Origin: an uncultured Pseudomonadota bacterium
Lineage (GTDB): Bacteria; Pseudomonadota; Gammaproteobacteria; Steroidobacterales; Steroidobacteraceae
DNA: 62,147 nt
Assembly (NCBI GenBank): GCA_946479515.1
Contig: CAMLGF010000018.1
Location: 1-62,147, forward strand
Reading direction: 5' to 3'
Part shown: positions 47,011-54,427 of the stretch, in pieces
Position numbering within the stretch: the first letter of the stretch is position 1
Layout: every line of letters starts with the position of its first letter
Notes under the pieces: generated by a model
What the model was told of the DNA's origin: nothing
The model's input: the letters and a program-made list of their open reading frames with translations, nothing else
Database searches by the model: none
Translations under genes and position numbers: made by a program

Positions 47011-47775
47011 TCAACGGCGCTTCGACGGCGCCGCGACATCCGGGCGGAACAGCCGGGCATCGGGCTCGCTGCGCCGGATCTCGCGCAGCCGGTATTTCGT
47101 CTCGCCGGTGCGCGGGTCCCGGTAGGTGGCCTCGACCACCACCTGCAGGTCCTTGCCGTACCACTGCTCCGCGGACATCTTCACCGGCCGTTCATTACCC
47201 ATGGCGCCGGCGGGAATCGTGGCCTCGATGCGCCTGCCGGTCACGGTCTCGCCATCCACCTTGCGTTCGCCGAGTTTGACGGGTGGCGAGACCTTGAGCG
47301 GCAGACCGGCCGGGCGCGGCGGCCCGACGGTGACGTCGGGTTCGTTCGCGAGGCGGCAGGGCACGATGGGCACCGTCACCACGCGCCCGTCGGGCCGCAA
47401 CACGTAGCGCTCGCGCGCCGTCGGGTCGTCGATGACCGTGAGCCGCGAGTTGATCTCCACCGGCGTCGGTCCGCCGATCGACGTGAGCTCGAACTCCGAA
47501 CGCGTGCGGCCATCGCTGTCGCGCCACACGCGCACGGTATTCTGCCGCACCACCTTGCTGCCGTCGGCACGGAGGGTGACGGTCTCACTGGTGCCCATGG
47601 CCGAGTAGGGCGCGCCGGTCACCAGCCGCACACTGTCGGTGGCGGCCCGCGGGTTCGCCGCGGGCACCGGCGGGCACACGGGGATCTCCGCCTCCGCGGC
47701 GAAAGCGGGCAGGGCTGCCACGGCCAGCAGCCCTAGCAAGCCCGACCGGCTACGGCCTCTGCAATGCGACGCCAT
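47011..47775 (-). CDS. secreted protein of the ECF-sigma operon
   Basis: A 254-residue exported protein with a signal peptide (GLLGLLAVAALPAFAAEA) and start at ATG 47775, overlapping the anti-sigma gene's 3' end by 26 bases. The mature part is beta-rich (VRLVTGAPYSAMGTSETVTLRADGSKVVRQNTVRVWRDSDGRTRSEFE, VVVEATYRDPRTGETKYRLREIRR). This resembles secreted proteins with repeated 'TVTLADGNRIVR...RDSQGRTR' modules often coded beside ECF sigma factors. Function unknown; likely periplasmic and part of the regulon. Confidence 0.72.
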   Translation of the reverse strand: MASHCRGRSRSGLLGLLAVAALPAFAAEAEIPVCPPVPAANPRAATDSVRLVTGAPYSAMGTSETVTLRADGSKVVRQNTVRVWRDSDGRTRSEFELTSIGGPTPVEINSRLTVIDDPTARERYVLRPDGRVVTVPIVPCRLANEPDVTVGPPRPAGLPLKVSPPVKLGERKVDGETVTGRRIEATIPAGAMGNERPVKMSAEQWYGKDLQVVVEATYRDPRTGETKYRLREIRRSEPDARLFRPDVAAPSKRR

Positions 47776-48304
47776 CGGGTTCCACCTGTTTGCGGCTGTC
47801 CTCGGCGGGCACGATGCGCTCGATGCGCACGGTGCCGTCGTTCGAGACCACCACGTCGATCCAATATCGCTGCCCGCGGGTGGCGGCATCCGGCTTGACG
47901 GCCACCAGGGTTCCCTGCGCCGAGTACTCCGCCGGAATGGTCAACGCCACCGAATCGCTGGGCCACATGCCGAGATCCTCGGGGGCCCAGGCCGCCTGCC
48001 GCGCGGCCTCGCGCGCCATCGAATTCACCGCGGCGACGCTGCTGGCGCGTTCGAGCCGCACGCCGATGAGGATGCCCGCGCCGATCGCCAGCACCGCGAG
48101 CGCCGCGGCCGCGGCCCAGGCCAGCGGGCGGTGTCCGCGGCGCACGGGCCGCGACGGCGACGGCCCCGACGCGAATTCTTTCGGCGACGCTGCGACCATT
48201 CGGCCGATTCGCGCATCCAGGGAATCACTGGGCGTGATCTGCGCGAGTTCGCGCGCGTGTTTTTTCATCAGCGCCGCGACGTGCGGATGCAGTTCCGCCT
48301 TCAT
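47750..48304 (-). CDS. putative anti-sigma factor (single-pass membrane protein)
   Basis: A 184-residue protein. A cytoplasmic N-terminus of about 60 residues (HVAALMKKHARELAQITPSDSLDARIGRMVAASP) is followed by one membrane helix (LAWAAAAALAVLAIGAGILIGV, about 60-82) and a periplasmic domain. This topology and the four-base overlap with the sigma gene's stop (ATGA) support an anti-sigma role. No zinc anti-sigma HxxxCxxC motif is seen, so it would be a non-ZAS type. Confidence 0.65.
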   Translation of the reverse strand: MKAELHPHVAALMKKHARELAQITPSDSLDARIGRMVAASPKEFASGPSPSRPVRRGHRPLAWAAAAALAVLAIGAGILIGVRLERASSVAAVNSMAREAARQAAWAPEDLGMWPSDSVALTIPAEYSAQGTLVAVKPDAATRGQRYWIDVVVSNDGTVRIERIVPAEDSRKQVEPDGVALQRP

Positions 48305-48900
48305 GAGAGCCCTCGCTGCGCCAGCGGCATGGGATCGTCGAGGACCAGTTCCATGGAAACCAGGCGGATCGTCAGCAGCGCGCGCGCCCGGTGCAGGCGC
48401 GACCGCACGGTGCCGATGGGCACGCGCAGGATGCCGGCCACGGTGGCGTACGGCAGTTCCTCGAGATCGCAGAGCGCGATGATCTCGCGATGCTGCAGCG
48501 GCAGCTCGAGCATGGCGCGCCGGAAGGCGGCGGTCTCCTCCGAGCGCGCAATGTCATCGCCGGGGTTGTGATCAGCCGCCGGCTGTTCGCCGCCGTCGTG
48601 TTCGCCCTCGAGCGCCACCCAGCGCTTCTGGTGCCGGAAGTGCCGGCTCACGCGGTGGCGCAGCACGCCGCAAAGATAGGCGTACACCGAGCCCAGCGTG
48701 GGATCGAACCCCGAGGGCTCGCGCAGCAACGCGACGAAGGTGTCGTGCACCAGGTCCTCGGCGGCCTGCCGCGAGCGGCACATGGCCGTGGAAAAACGCA
48801 GCAGCGCGCGGCCATGCCTTTCGTACAGCGGCTGTAACGCGCTGGCATCTCCGGCGGCGAGCCGCGTCATGTACTCGATATCGTCGCCGTGGCTCTTCAT
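48301..48900 (-). CDS. ECF-type RNA polymerase sigma factor
   Basis: A 199-residue sigma-70 family protein. ATG 48900 is chosen; the frame extends to 49116 through the promoter region, which is not coding-like. Sigma region 2 includes PLYERHGRALLRFSTAMCRSRQAAEDLVHDTFVALLRE and YLCGVLRHRVSRHFR; sigma region 4 is LPLQHREIIALCDLEELPYATVAGILRVPIGTVRSRLHRARALL. It is the first gene of a three-gene overlapping operon with an anti-sigma factor and a secreted protein, a usual arrangement for envelope-stress ECF units. Confidence 0.92.
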   Translation of the reverse strand: MKSHGDDIEYMTRLAAGDASALQPLYERHGRALLRFSTAMCRSRQAAEDLVHDTFVALLREPSGFDPTLGSVYAYLCGVLRHRVSRHFRHQKRWVALEGEHDGGEQPAADHNPGDDIARSEETAAFRRAMLELPLQHREIIALCDLEELPYATVAGILRVPIGTVRSRLHRARALLTIRLVSMELVLDDPMPLAQRGLS

Positions 48901-48973
48901 ACGGACTGCGATCGTCCTCGTCGTTCTTCGGGCGCCCACGTTTGGGTGACGCGCGCGGCAAAAGTTCCTCGCC

Positions 48974-49693
48974 TCAGGAACGCTCGACCAGCACGCCAAT
49001 GACATAGCCTTCACCGTGAACCGTCTTGATGATGCGCGGACCGCGCGCATCGTCGCCGAGAATCTGGCGCAGCCGGCTGATGCGCACGTCGATGCTGCGA
49101 TCGAAGGGTCCGGCATCGCGGCCGCGCGCGAGCTCGATGAGCTTCAGCCGCGACACCACGCGGTTGCCGTGCGCCAGCAGCGAGCTGAGCACGCGATACT
49201 CGGCATTGCGCAGCGGCGCGGGCCGGCCCGACGGGTCCGAGAGCTCGCGCGCCACGACGTCGAGCTGCCAGCCGTCGAACCGGAAGAGCCGGCCGCGCGC
49301 CGGCGGCGCACTACCGGCCGCGCCCTGCGAGCGTCGCAGGATGTTCCTCAGCCGTGCCAGCAATTCGCGCGGATTCACCGGCTTGGCGAGGTAATCGTCC
49401 GCGCCCAGCTCGAGGCCGACGATGCGATCGACGGTGTCGGCGCGCCGCGCCAGGATGACGAAGGGCAGGTCGCCGCCGGTGCGCAGCGCGCGGGCGAGCC
49501 GCGGCCCATCCGCGTCACCGAGTTGCAGGTCGATCAGCACCAGATCGATGCGCGCGCGCTCCAGCGCCCGCTGCATGGCAGCCTGACTGCCGGCCGTGGT
49601 GACGCGATAACCGTGCTGCTCGAGGTGCCCGGCCAGGCCGGCGCGCAGTTCGCGGTCCTCGTCCACTATCAAGATGTGTCTGCCGTTCGTCAT
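48974..49693 (-). CDS. OmpR-family response regulator
   Basis: A 239-residue DNA-binding response regulator. The receiver domain has acidic residues D11/E12/D13, phospho-acceptor D55 (VLIDLQLGD), the conserved Thr/Ser position region FVILARR (with Ala in place of the usual Thr/Ser, which is unusual), and K104 (LAKPVNP). The C-terminal winged helix (about 135-235) contains LRNAEYRVLSSLLAHGNRVVSRLKLIEL and RSIDVRISRLRQILGDDARGPRIIKTVHGEGYVI, typical of OmpR/PhoB. ATG 49693. No histidine kinase gene is adjacent, so it is an orphan here. It is divergent from the BamA homologue. Confidence 0.9.
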   Translation of the reverse strand: MTNGRHILIVDEDRELRAGLAGHLEQHGYRVTTAGSQAAMQRALERARIDLVLIDLQLGDADGPRLARALRTGGDLPFVILARRADTVDRIVGLELGADDYLAKPVNPRELLARLRNILRRSQGAAGSAPPARGRLFRFDGWQLDVVARELSDPSGRPAPLRNAEYRVLSSLLAHGNRVVSRLKLIELARGRDAGPFDRSIDVRISRLRQILGDDARGPRIIKTVHGEGYVIGVLVERS

Positions 49694-49753
49694 CCAGCAC
49701 GCCTTCAGCATCATTGCCACGGGGCGTCGCCGGAGTTCCATCGACAAATTCCG

Positions 49754-49778
49754 TAACCTTTCGCAACACTCGGCAACA
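49754..49778. promoter_or_regulatory. triple AAC direct repeat with 10-bp period
   Basis: AAC occurs at 49755-49757, 49765-49767 and 49775-49777, the last two as GCAACA, in the 128-base gap between the response regulator and the BamA homologue. OmpR-type regulators bind tandem half-sites at about one-helical-turn spacing, so this could be the regulator's binding site. Pattern evidence only. Confidence 0.4.
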
Positions 49779-49821
49779 ATTTCCGCAGAACCCGGACGCC
49801 GGCCTGCGGTCGCAAGGCGGA

Positions 49822-52233
49822 ATGCAAAACGGTCTCCGTGTCCTGTGCCAGCTGCTGCTGATAGTTAGTGTCCCGGTCGCCTGGCCGCAGGCCGCGACCT
49901 TCCGCGAGTTCACCGTCACCGACATTCGCGTCGAAGGGCTGCAACGCATTTCCGCGGGCACGGTGTTCAACCGCCTGCCGGTGAACGTCGGCGACGTGGT
50001 CACCCCGCAGCGGCTGCGCGAAGCGCTGCGTGCGCTCAACGACACCGGCTTCTTTCGCGACGTGGAGCTGCGCCGCGAGGCGCCCGGCGTGCTGATCGTC
50101 GTGGTGCAGGAGCGCCCCTCGATCCGCGATTTCAGCATCTCGGGCAACAAGGAGGTGAAGAGCGAGGACCTGGTGAAATCGCTGCGCAACGTCGGCCTGG
50201 CCGGCGGCAAGATCCTCGACCGCTCCACGCTCGAGGACGCGCGCCAGTTCCTGGTCGACCAGTACTTCTCGCGCGGCCGCTACGGCGTGCGCGTGGACGC
50301 AAACGTGGAGGAACTGGCCGGCAATCTGGTCGACGTGCACATCGACATCGACGAGGGCAAGCGCGCGCGCATCCGCGGCATCAACATCGTCGGCAACGAG
50401 AAATTCCCGGACGACGAGCTGCTCGACGGGCTCGAGCTGCAGGCGAGCAACCTGCTGTCGTTCTACCGGCAGGACGACCGCTATTCACGCCAGGCACTGG
50501 AAGGCGACATCGAGAAGATCCGCTCGTACTACATGGATCGCGGCTACGCGGATTTCGAAGTGGCTTCGACGCAGGTGTCGCTCGCGCCCGAGAAGGACGA
50601 CCTGTTCATCACCATCAACGTGCACGAGGGCGAAACCTGGACACTGGGCGCCGTGAAGCTCGCCGGCCGCTTCGTCGTGCCCGAGGAAATCCTGCGCCAG
50701 TACGTCATCGTCCGCCCGGGCGACCAGTATTCGCAGCGGCTGATCGCCGCCTCGGAGAAGGCGATCGCCGACCGGCTGAGCGAGTCGGGCTACGCCTTCG
50801 CCGACGTCGCGGTCGTGCCCACGCCGGACAACGACACGCACCAGATGGCGCTCACGTTCATGATCGAACCCAATGCGCGCGCCTACGTACGGCGCATCGA
50901 GTTCAGCGGCGTGCAGAAGACCAACGACGAGGTGCTGCGCCGGGAAATGCGCCAGCTCGAGGGCGCGGTGCTGTCGAACCCGGCGCTGACGCGTTCGGAG
51001 GAACGCCTGCAGCGGCTGCCCTACATCAGGTCCGTGGAGTCGGAGACCAGGCGGGTGCCCGGCTCGCCCGACCTCGTGGACGTGGAGTTCAAGGTGGAGG
51101 AGGGGCCGTCCTCGCAGCTCGGCGGCGGCATCGGCTATTCGGAGCGGCAGTCGTTCCTGCTGAGCGGCAATTTCATCGACAGCAATCTCTTCGGCAGCGG
51201 CGATCGGCTGGCGCTCGAGCTGAACGGCGGGCGCTACAGCCAGGTGTACAGCGTGCAGCACACCGATCCGTATTTCACCGCGGACGGCATCTCCCGCTCG
51301 CTGAGCGCGAGCTATGTGAAGCGCGACCGTCTCACGTCATCGTTCTCGCAGTTCACCACGCAGACCTATTCGGCCGGCTTCAGCGTGGGCTACCCGGTTT
51401 CCGAGGATCAATACCTCAGCCTGGGGCTCAATTACAGCCACGAGAACCTGGCGACGGTGCGCAGCAGCTCCGAGCAGCTGCGCGATTGGGTGCGCAACAA
51501 CGGCGACTATTACTTCCGGCGCGTGGGCAATGATCCCATCCTCGGCACGCTGATCGACTCGGTGGAACTCTCCGGCGGCTGGCTGTGGGATAGCAGGGAT
51601 CGCACGCTGTTCCCCACGCGCGGCGGCCAGCATCGGCTGAGCTTCGGCATCACGCCGCCGGGCAGCTCGGTGGAATACGCCACCGTGAATTTCCGTTCGC
51701 AGCAGTTTCTCCGCCTGCCGGGCTGGGACTTCTTCGACCGGATGCCGCTGCAGGTGACCACCAATCTCGGCTGGACCACGGCGCTCGGCGACACCACGGC
51801 GGCGCCGCCCCACCGGCACATCTTCACCGGCGGCAGCGACTCGGTGCGCGGGTTCCGCGACGGCTCGCTGGGTCCTCGCGATTCGCTCGGCAATCCCTAC
51901 GGCGGCGACGCCGGGTTCTCCACGCAGTTCGATCTCATCCTGCCGTTGCCGCAGAAATTCCAGAGCTCGGCGCGGTTCAGCCTGTTCTTCGATGCCGGCC
52001 AGTCTTACTACCTCGGCGACACGGCGTTCCGCAATCGTCGCGGCGACCGCACGGACTACAGGTTCGATCTCGGCGAGGTGCGCACCTCGGTGGGCGCCTC
52101 CATCCAGTGGCTTTCGCCCATGGGACTGTTCCGCTTCTCGTACGCGGTGCCGCTGCAGCACCAGGAGCAGACCCGGCGGTCGTTCGGTGACGAGATCGAG
52201 CCCTTCCAGTTCTCCGTGGGCACGGCGTTCTGA
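49822..52233 (+). CDS. bamA: BamA/Omp85 outer-membrane assembly factor (possible paralogue)
   Basis: An 803-residue Omp85 protein. Signal peptide from ATG 49822 (LRVLCQLLLIVSVPVAWPQA); the frame upstream to 49714 is promoter sequence. Five POTRA-like domains span about residues 25-425 (FTVTDIRVEGLQRISAGTVFNRLPVNVGD; RIRGINIVGNEKFPDDELL; YVRRIEFSGVQKTNDEVLRREMRQLEGA), followed by a 16-strand barrel with the conserved VRGF motif (SDSVRGF) and terminal Phe (GTAF). It inserts beta-barrel proteins into the outer membrane. The usual neighbours (rseP, skp, lpxD, fabZ) are absent; instead an OmpR-type regulator and a DUF4397 lipoprotein flank it, so this may be a second copy. Confidence 0.92.
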   Translation: MQNGLRVLCQLLLIVSVPVAWPQAATFREFTVTDIRVEGLQRISAGTVFNRLPVNVGDVVTPQRLREALRALNDTGFFRDVELRREAPGVLIVVVQERPSIRDFSISGNKEVKSEDLVKSLRNVGLAGGKILDRSTLEDARQFLVDQYFSRGRYGVRVDANVEELAGNLVDVHIDIDEGKRARIRGINIVGNEKFPDDELLDGLELQASNLLSFYRQDDRYSRQALEGDIEKIRSYYMDRGYADFEVASTQVSLAPEKDDLFITINVHEGETWTLGAVKLAGRFVVPEEILRQYVIVRPGDQYSQRLIAASEKAIADRLSESGYAFADVAVVPTPDNDTHQMALTFMIEPNARAYVRRIEFSGVQKTNDEVLRREMRQLEGAVLSNPALTRSEERLQRLPYIRSVESETRRVPGSPDLVDVEFKVEEGPSSQLGGGIGYSERQSFLLSGNFIDSNLFGSGDRLALELNGGRYSQVYSVQHTDPYFTADGISRSLSASYVKRDRLTSSFSQFTTQTYSAGFSVGYPVSEDQYLSLGLNYSHENLATVRSSSEQLRDWVRNNGDYYFRRVGNDPILGTLIDSVELSGGWLWDSRDRTLFPTRGGQHRLSFGITPPGSSVEYATVNFRSQQFLRLPGWDFFDRMPLQVTTNLGWTTALGDTTAAPPHRHIFTGGSDSVRGFRDGSLGPRDSLGNPYGGDAGFSTQFDLILPLPQKFQSSARFSLFFDAGQSYYLGDTAFRNRRGDRTDYRFDLGEVRTSVGASIQWLSPMGLFRFSYAVPLQHQEQTRRSFGDEIEPFQFSVGTAF

Positions 52234-52271
52234 AGCCCGCGCGAAGACTTTCAACCCTTGGAGATAACTGC

Positions 52272-53585
52272 ATGAAGATGTCGAAGATTCCGCTCCGCGT
52301 GGGCCTGGTGTTGTGGGTGGCGGCCTCGCTGGCCGCGTGCGGCGGCGGCGGCGAGGAGAGCGGCGCGGACCCGAAGATCCGGCTGCTGAACCTGAGCGCG
52401 GGCTACTCCTCGCTCGACATGATGACCAATCTCGACTCGGACGACGAGGACGAGGACGTGACCCAGGTGCAGAACGTGGCCCTCGAGACGGTCAGCAGTT
52501 TCGTCACGCTCGATCCGGACGACTACACCATCAAGCTGCGTCGTTCCGGCTCCGGCAGCGTGCTGCGTTCGTTCGCCGCCGAGGAGCTGGTCGAGGACGC
52601 GGTCAACACCTACGTGGCCTATGGCGATGTGGGCCAGTTCGGCGCCCTGCGTATCGACGAATCGCTGGACCCGGCGGATGCCGGGGAAAACAAGCTGCAC
52701 GTGGCCAATGTGTCGTCCGCCGGCGCCCTCGACGTCTATCTCACCGACGCGCAGACCGATCTGGACGACACGACACCGGTGCTGTCGGCGGTGACGGCGA
52801 GTCTCACCCAGCTGATCGCGGACAGCGGCACGTTCCGGCTGCGCGTGACCGCGAGCGGCGACACCTCCGACGTCCGCCTCGACATCCCGGCATTCACGCT
52901 CGAGGACAAGGGCGTGGGCACGTTGATCCTGACATCGACGCAGGGCGGCATGCTGGCCAACGGCATCTATCTACCGCAGCAGGGCCAGCCCACCCGGTAC
53001 GCCAACACCCGGGCGCGCGTGCGCGGCGCGGTGGCCCTGGCCGACGGCGCGGCGGCAACCGTGAAGCTGGATGGCCAGACCATCCTCACGTCCGCCACCG
53101 CCGGCGTGATCGCCAGCCGCTATTCCCTGTTCGACTCGGGACCGCTGGCGGTGAGCCTGGTGGTGAACGGGACTCCGGTGACCGTGCCCGCTGTCACGCT
53201 CACCGCCGGTGCGGACTACACGCTCATGGTATGGGGCGACGCAGCGGCGCCGCAGGCCACGCTCGTCAACGACGACAACCGGCTGCCGGCGGGCGGCGCG
53301 GGCATGACCAAGCTGCGCTTGCTGAACGGCATGTCGACGCTGGCGTCGCCGCTCACGCTGTCGGTGGATTTCTCGCCGGTGATCGAAGGCGTGTTGACCG
53401 GCCAGGTCTCGGACGAGGAGGAGATCACGGCCGGCACGGATCGCCAGTTCGACGTGTCCAACACATCGACCGCCGCGCCCGTGCTGAGCCGCTCGTCCAT
53501 CACCCTGCAGGCCAATTCCGTCTACACGTTCTTCATGACTGACAACGGCACCACCCCCATCGGCGTCCTGCGCAAGGATCGGTAA
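52272..53585 (+). CDS. DUF4397 domain lipoprotein
   Basis: A 437-residue lipoprotein with lipobox LAACGGGG (Cys near residue 23) and an Asp-rich early segment (SDDEDED). Two or three DUF4397-type beta-sandwich repeats follow: KIRLLNLSAGYSSLDMM, NKLHVANVSSAGALDVYLTDAQT, then TKLRLLNGMSTLASPLTLSVDFSP, each opening with the (K/R)xRLLN/VANVSS pattern. The family is surface-located with unknown function. GGAG precedes ATG 52272; an ATG two codons on is also possible. The TAA stop forms the first bases of the left REP copy. Confidence 0.85.
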   Translation: MKMSKIPLRVGLVLWVAASLAACGGGGEESGADPKIRLLNLSAGYSSLDMMTNLDSDDEDEDVTQVQNVALETVSSFVTLDPDDYTIKLRRSGSGSVLRSFAAEELVEDAVNTYVAYGDVGQFGALRIDESLDPADAGENKLHVANVSSAGALDVYLTDAQTDLDDTTPVLSAVTASLTQLIADSGTFRLRVTASGDTSDVRLDIPAFTLEDKGVGTLILTSTQGGMLANGIYLPQQGQPTRYANTRARVRGAVALADGAAATVKLDGQTILTSATAGVIASRYSLFDSGPLAVSLVVNGTPVTVPAVTLTAGADYTLMVWGDAAAPQATLVNDDNRLPAGGAGMTKLRLLNGMSTLASPLTLSVDFSPVIEGVLTGQVSDEEEITAGTDRQFDVSNTSTAAPVLSRSSITLQANSVYTFFMTDNGTTPIGVLRKDR

Positions 53586-53624
53586 TGGGGACATTCCTCA
53601 TTTGCTAGCAAATGGGGACAGGGC
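53583..53624 (+). repeat. left REP-type repeat flanking the RAYT gene
   Basis: Begins TAATGGGGACATTCCTCATT, then the 16-base perfect palindrome CATTTGC-TA-GCAAATG, then GGGGACAGGGC. It is in inverted orientation relative to the right copy at 54384-54425 and nearly identical to the solo copy at 6581-6621. Its TAA is the stop codon of the DUF4397 gene. Confidence 0.85.
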
Positions 53625-53708
53625 TCGAACAGGCGCCCGTCGCGATTCGGTGCACTTGCACCACTTTCGCGGCGGGCGCCGCCGCGCGCGCAGGCATAGC
53701 GTCCCGCC

Positions 53709-54410
53709 ATGCCCAGAACCGCGCGTGCCATCGTCTCCGACGGCTGCTATCACGTCATCAATCGAGGTAACAAGAAGGCCGCGGTCTTCCACGAGCGCGC
53801 GGATTTCGAGCAATTCCTGGCGTTGCTCGCCCGCGCGCAGCAGCGGCAGGCGCTGCCCTTGCTCGCCGCCTGCCTCATGCCGAATCACGTGCACCTGGTC
53901 GTGCGGCCCGCCCATGCGGCGGATCTCGGCCGGTGGATGCATTGGGTGTTCACCACTCACGTGCGCTGGCACCACGCCAAGTACGGCACCACCGGACGCA
54001 TCTGGCAGGGCCGGTTCAAGGCGTTCGTCGCCCAGAGCGACCACCATCTGCTCACCGTCATGCGCTACGTGGAGCGCAATGCGCTGCGCGCGAACCTGGT
54101 CGATCGCGCGGAAGACTGGCCCTGGGGCAGCCTCGCGTGGCGTCGCGCTGCCTCACCGCCGCTCGCGCTGGCGGTCCCGCCCGTCGCGCTGCCCTCCTAT
54201 TGGCGCCACCTGGTGAACGAGCCGCAGACGGCGGCGGAGCTGGCGGAGCTGCGCACCTGCGTCAATCGCCAGCGGCCGTTCGGTGCGGAGGAGTGGGTGA
54301 GGCGGCAGGTCCGCGAGCTTGGCCTGGAGCAATCCGTCCGGCGCGTGGGCCGGCCGGGCCGATCGGGAGATCCCGCCCATCGAGCCGCGTCCCCATTTGC
54401 TAGCAAATGA
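53709..54410 (+). CDS. REP-associated tyrosine transposase (RAYT, TnpA_REP)
   Basis: A 233-residue Y1-type HUH nuclease of the IS200/IS605-related RAYT family. The N-terminus CYHVINRGNKKAAVF, the HUH motif MPNHVHLVV (His near residues 60 and 62), the GRIWQGRFKA segment, and catalytic Tyr in RYVERNALRANLV (Y120) are all present, followed by WPWGSLAW. RAYTs are single-strand DNA nucleases thought to have spread REP sequences. This one is bracketed by inverted REP copies; its last codons and stop lie inside the right REP (frame ends ASPFASK). It is likely a domesticated, chromosomally fixed RAYT. Confidence 0.93.
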   Translation: MPRTARAIVSDGCYHVINRGNKKAAVFHERADFEQFLALLARAQQRQALPLLAACLMPNHVHLVVRPAHAADLGRWMHWVFTTHVRWHHAKYGTTGRIWQGRFKAFVAQSDHHLLTVMRYVERNALRANLVDRAEDWPWGSLAWRRAASPPLALAVPPVALPSYWRHLVNEPQTAAELAELRTCVNRQRPFGAEEWVRRQVRELGLEQSVRRVGRPGRSGDPAHRAASPFASK

Positions 54411-54425
54411 GGAATGTCCCCATTT
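54384..54425 (-). repeat. right REP-type repeat flanking the RAYT gene
   Basis: On the minus strand: AAATGGGGACATTCCTCATT, then the palindrome CATTTGC-TA-GCAAATG, then GGGGACGCGGC. Inverted relative to the left copy. It contains the stop of the RAYT gene on the plus strand and begins two bases after the stop of the hybrid kinase gene on the minus strand. Confidence 0.85.
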
Positions 54426-54427
54426 CA

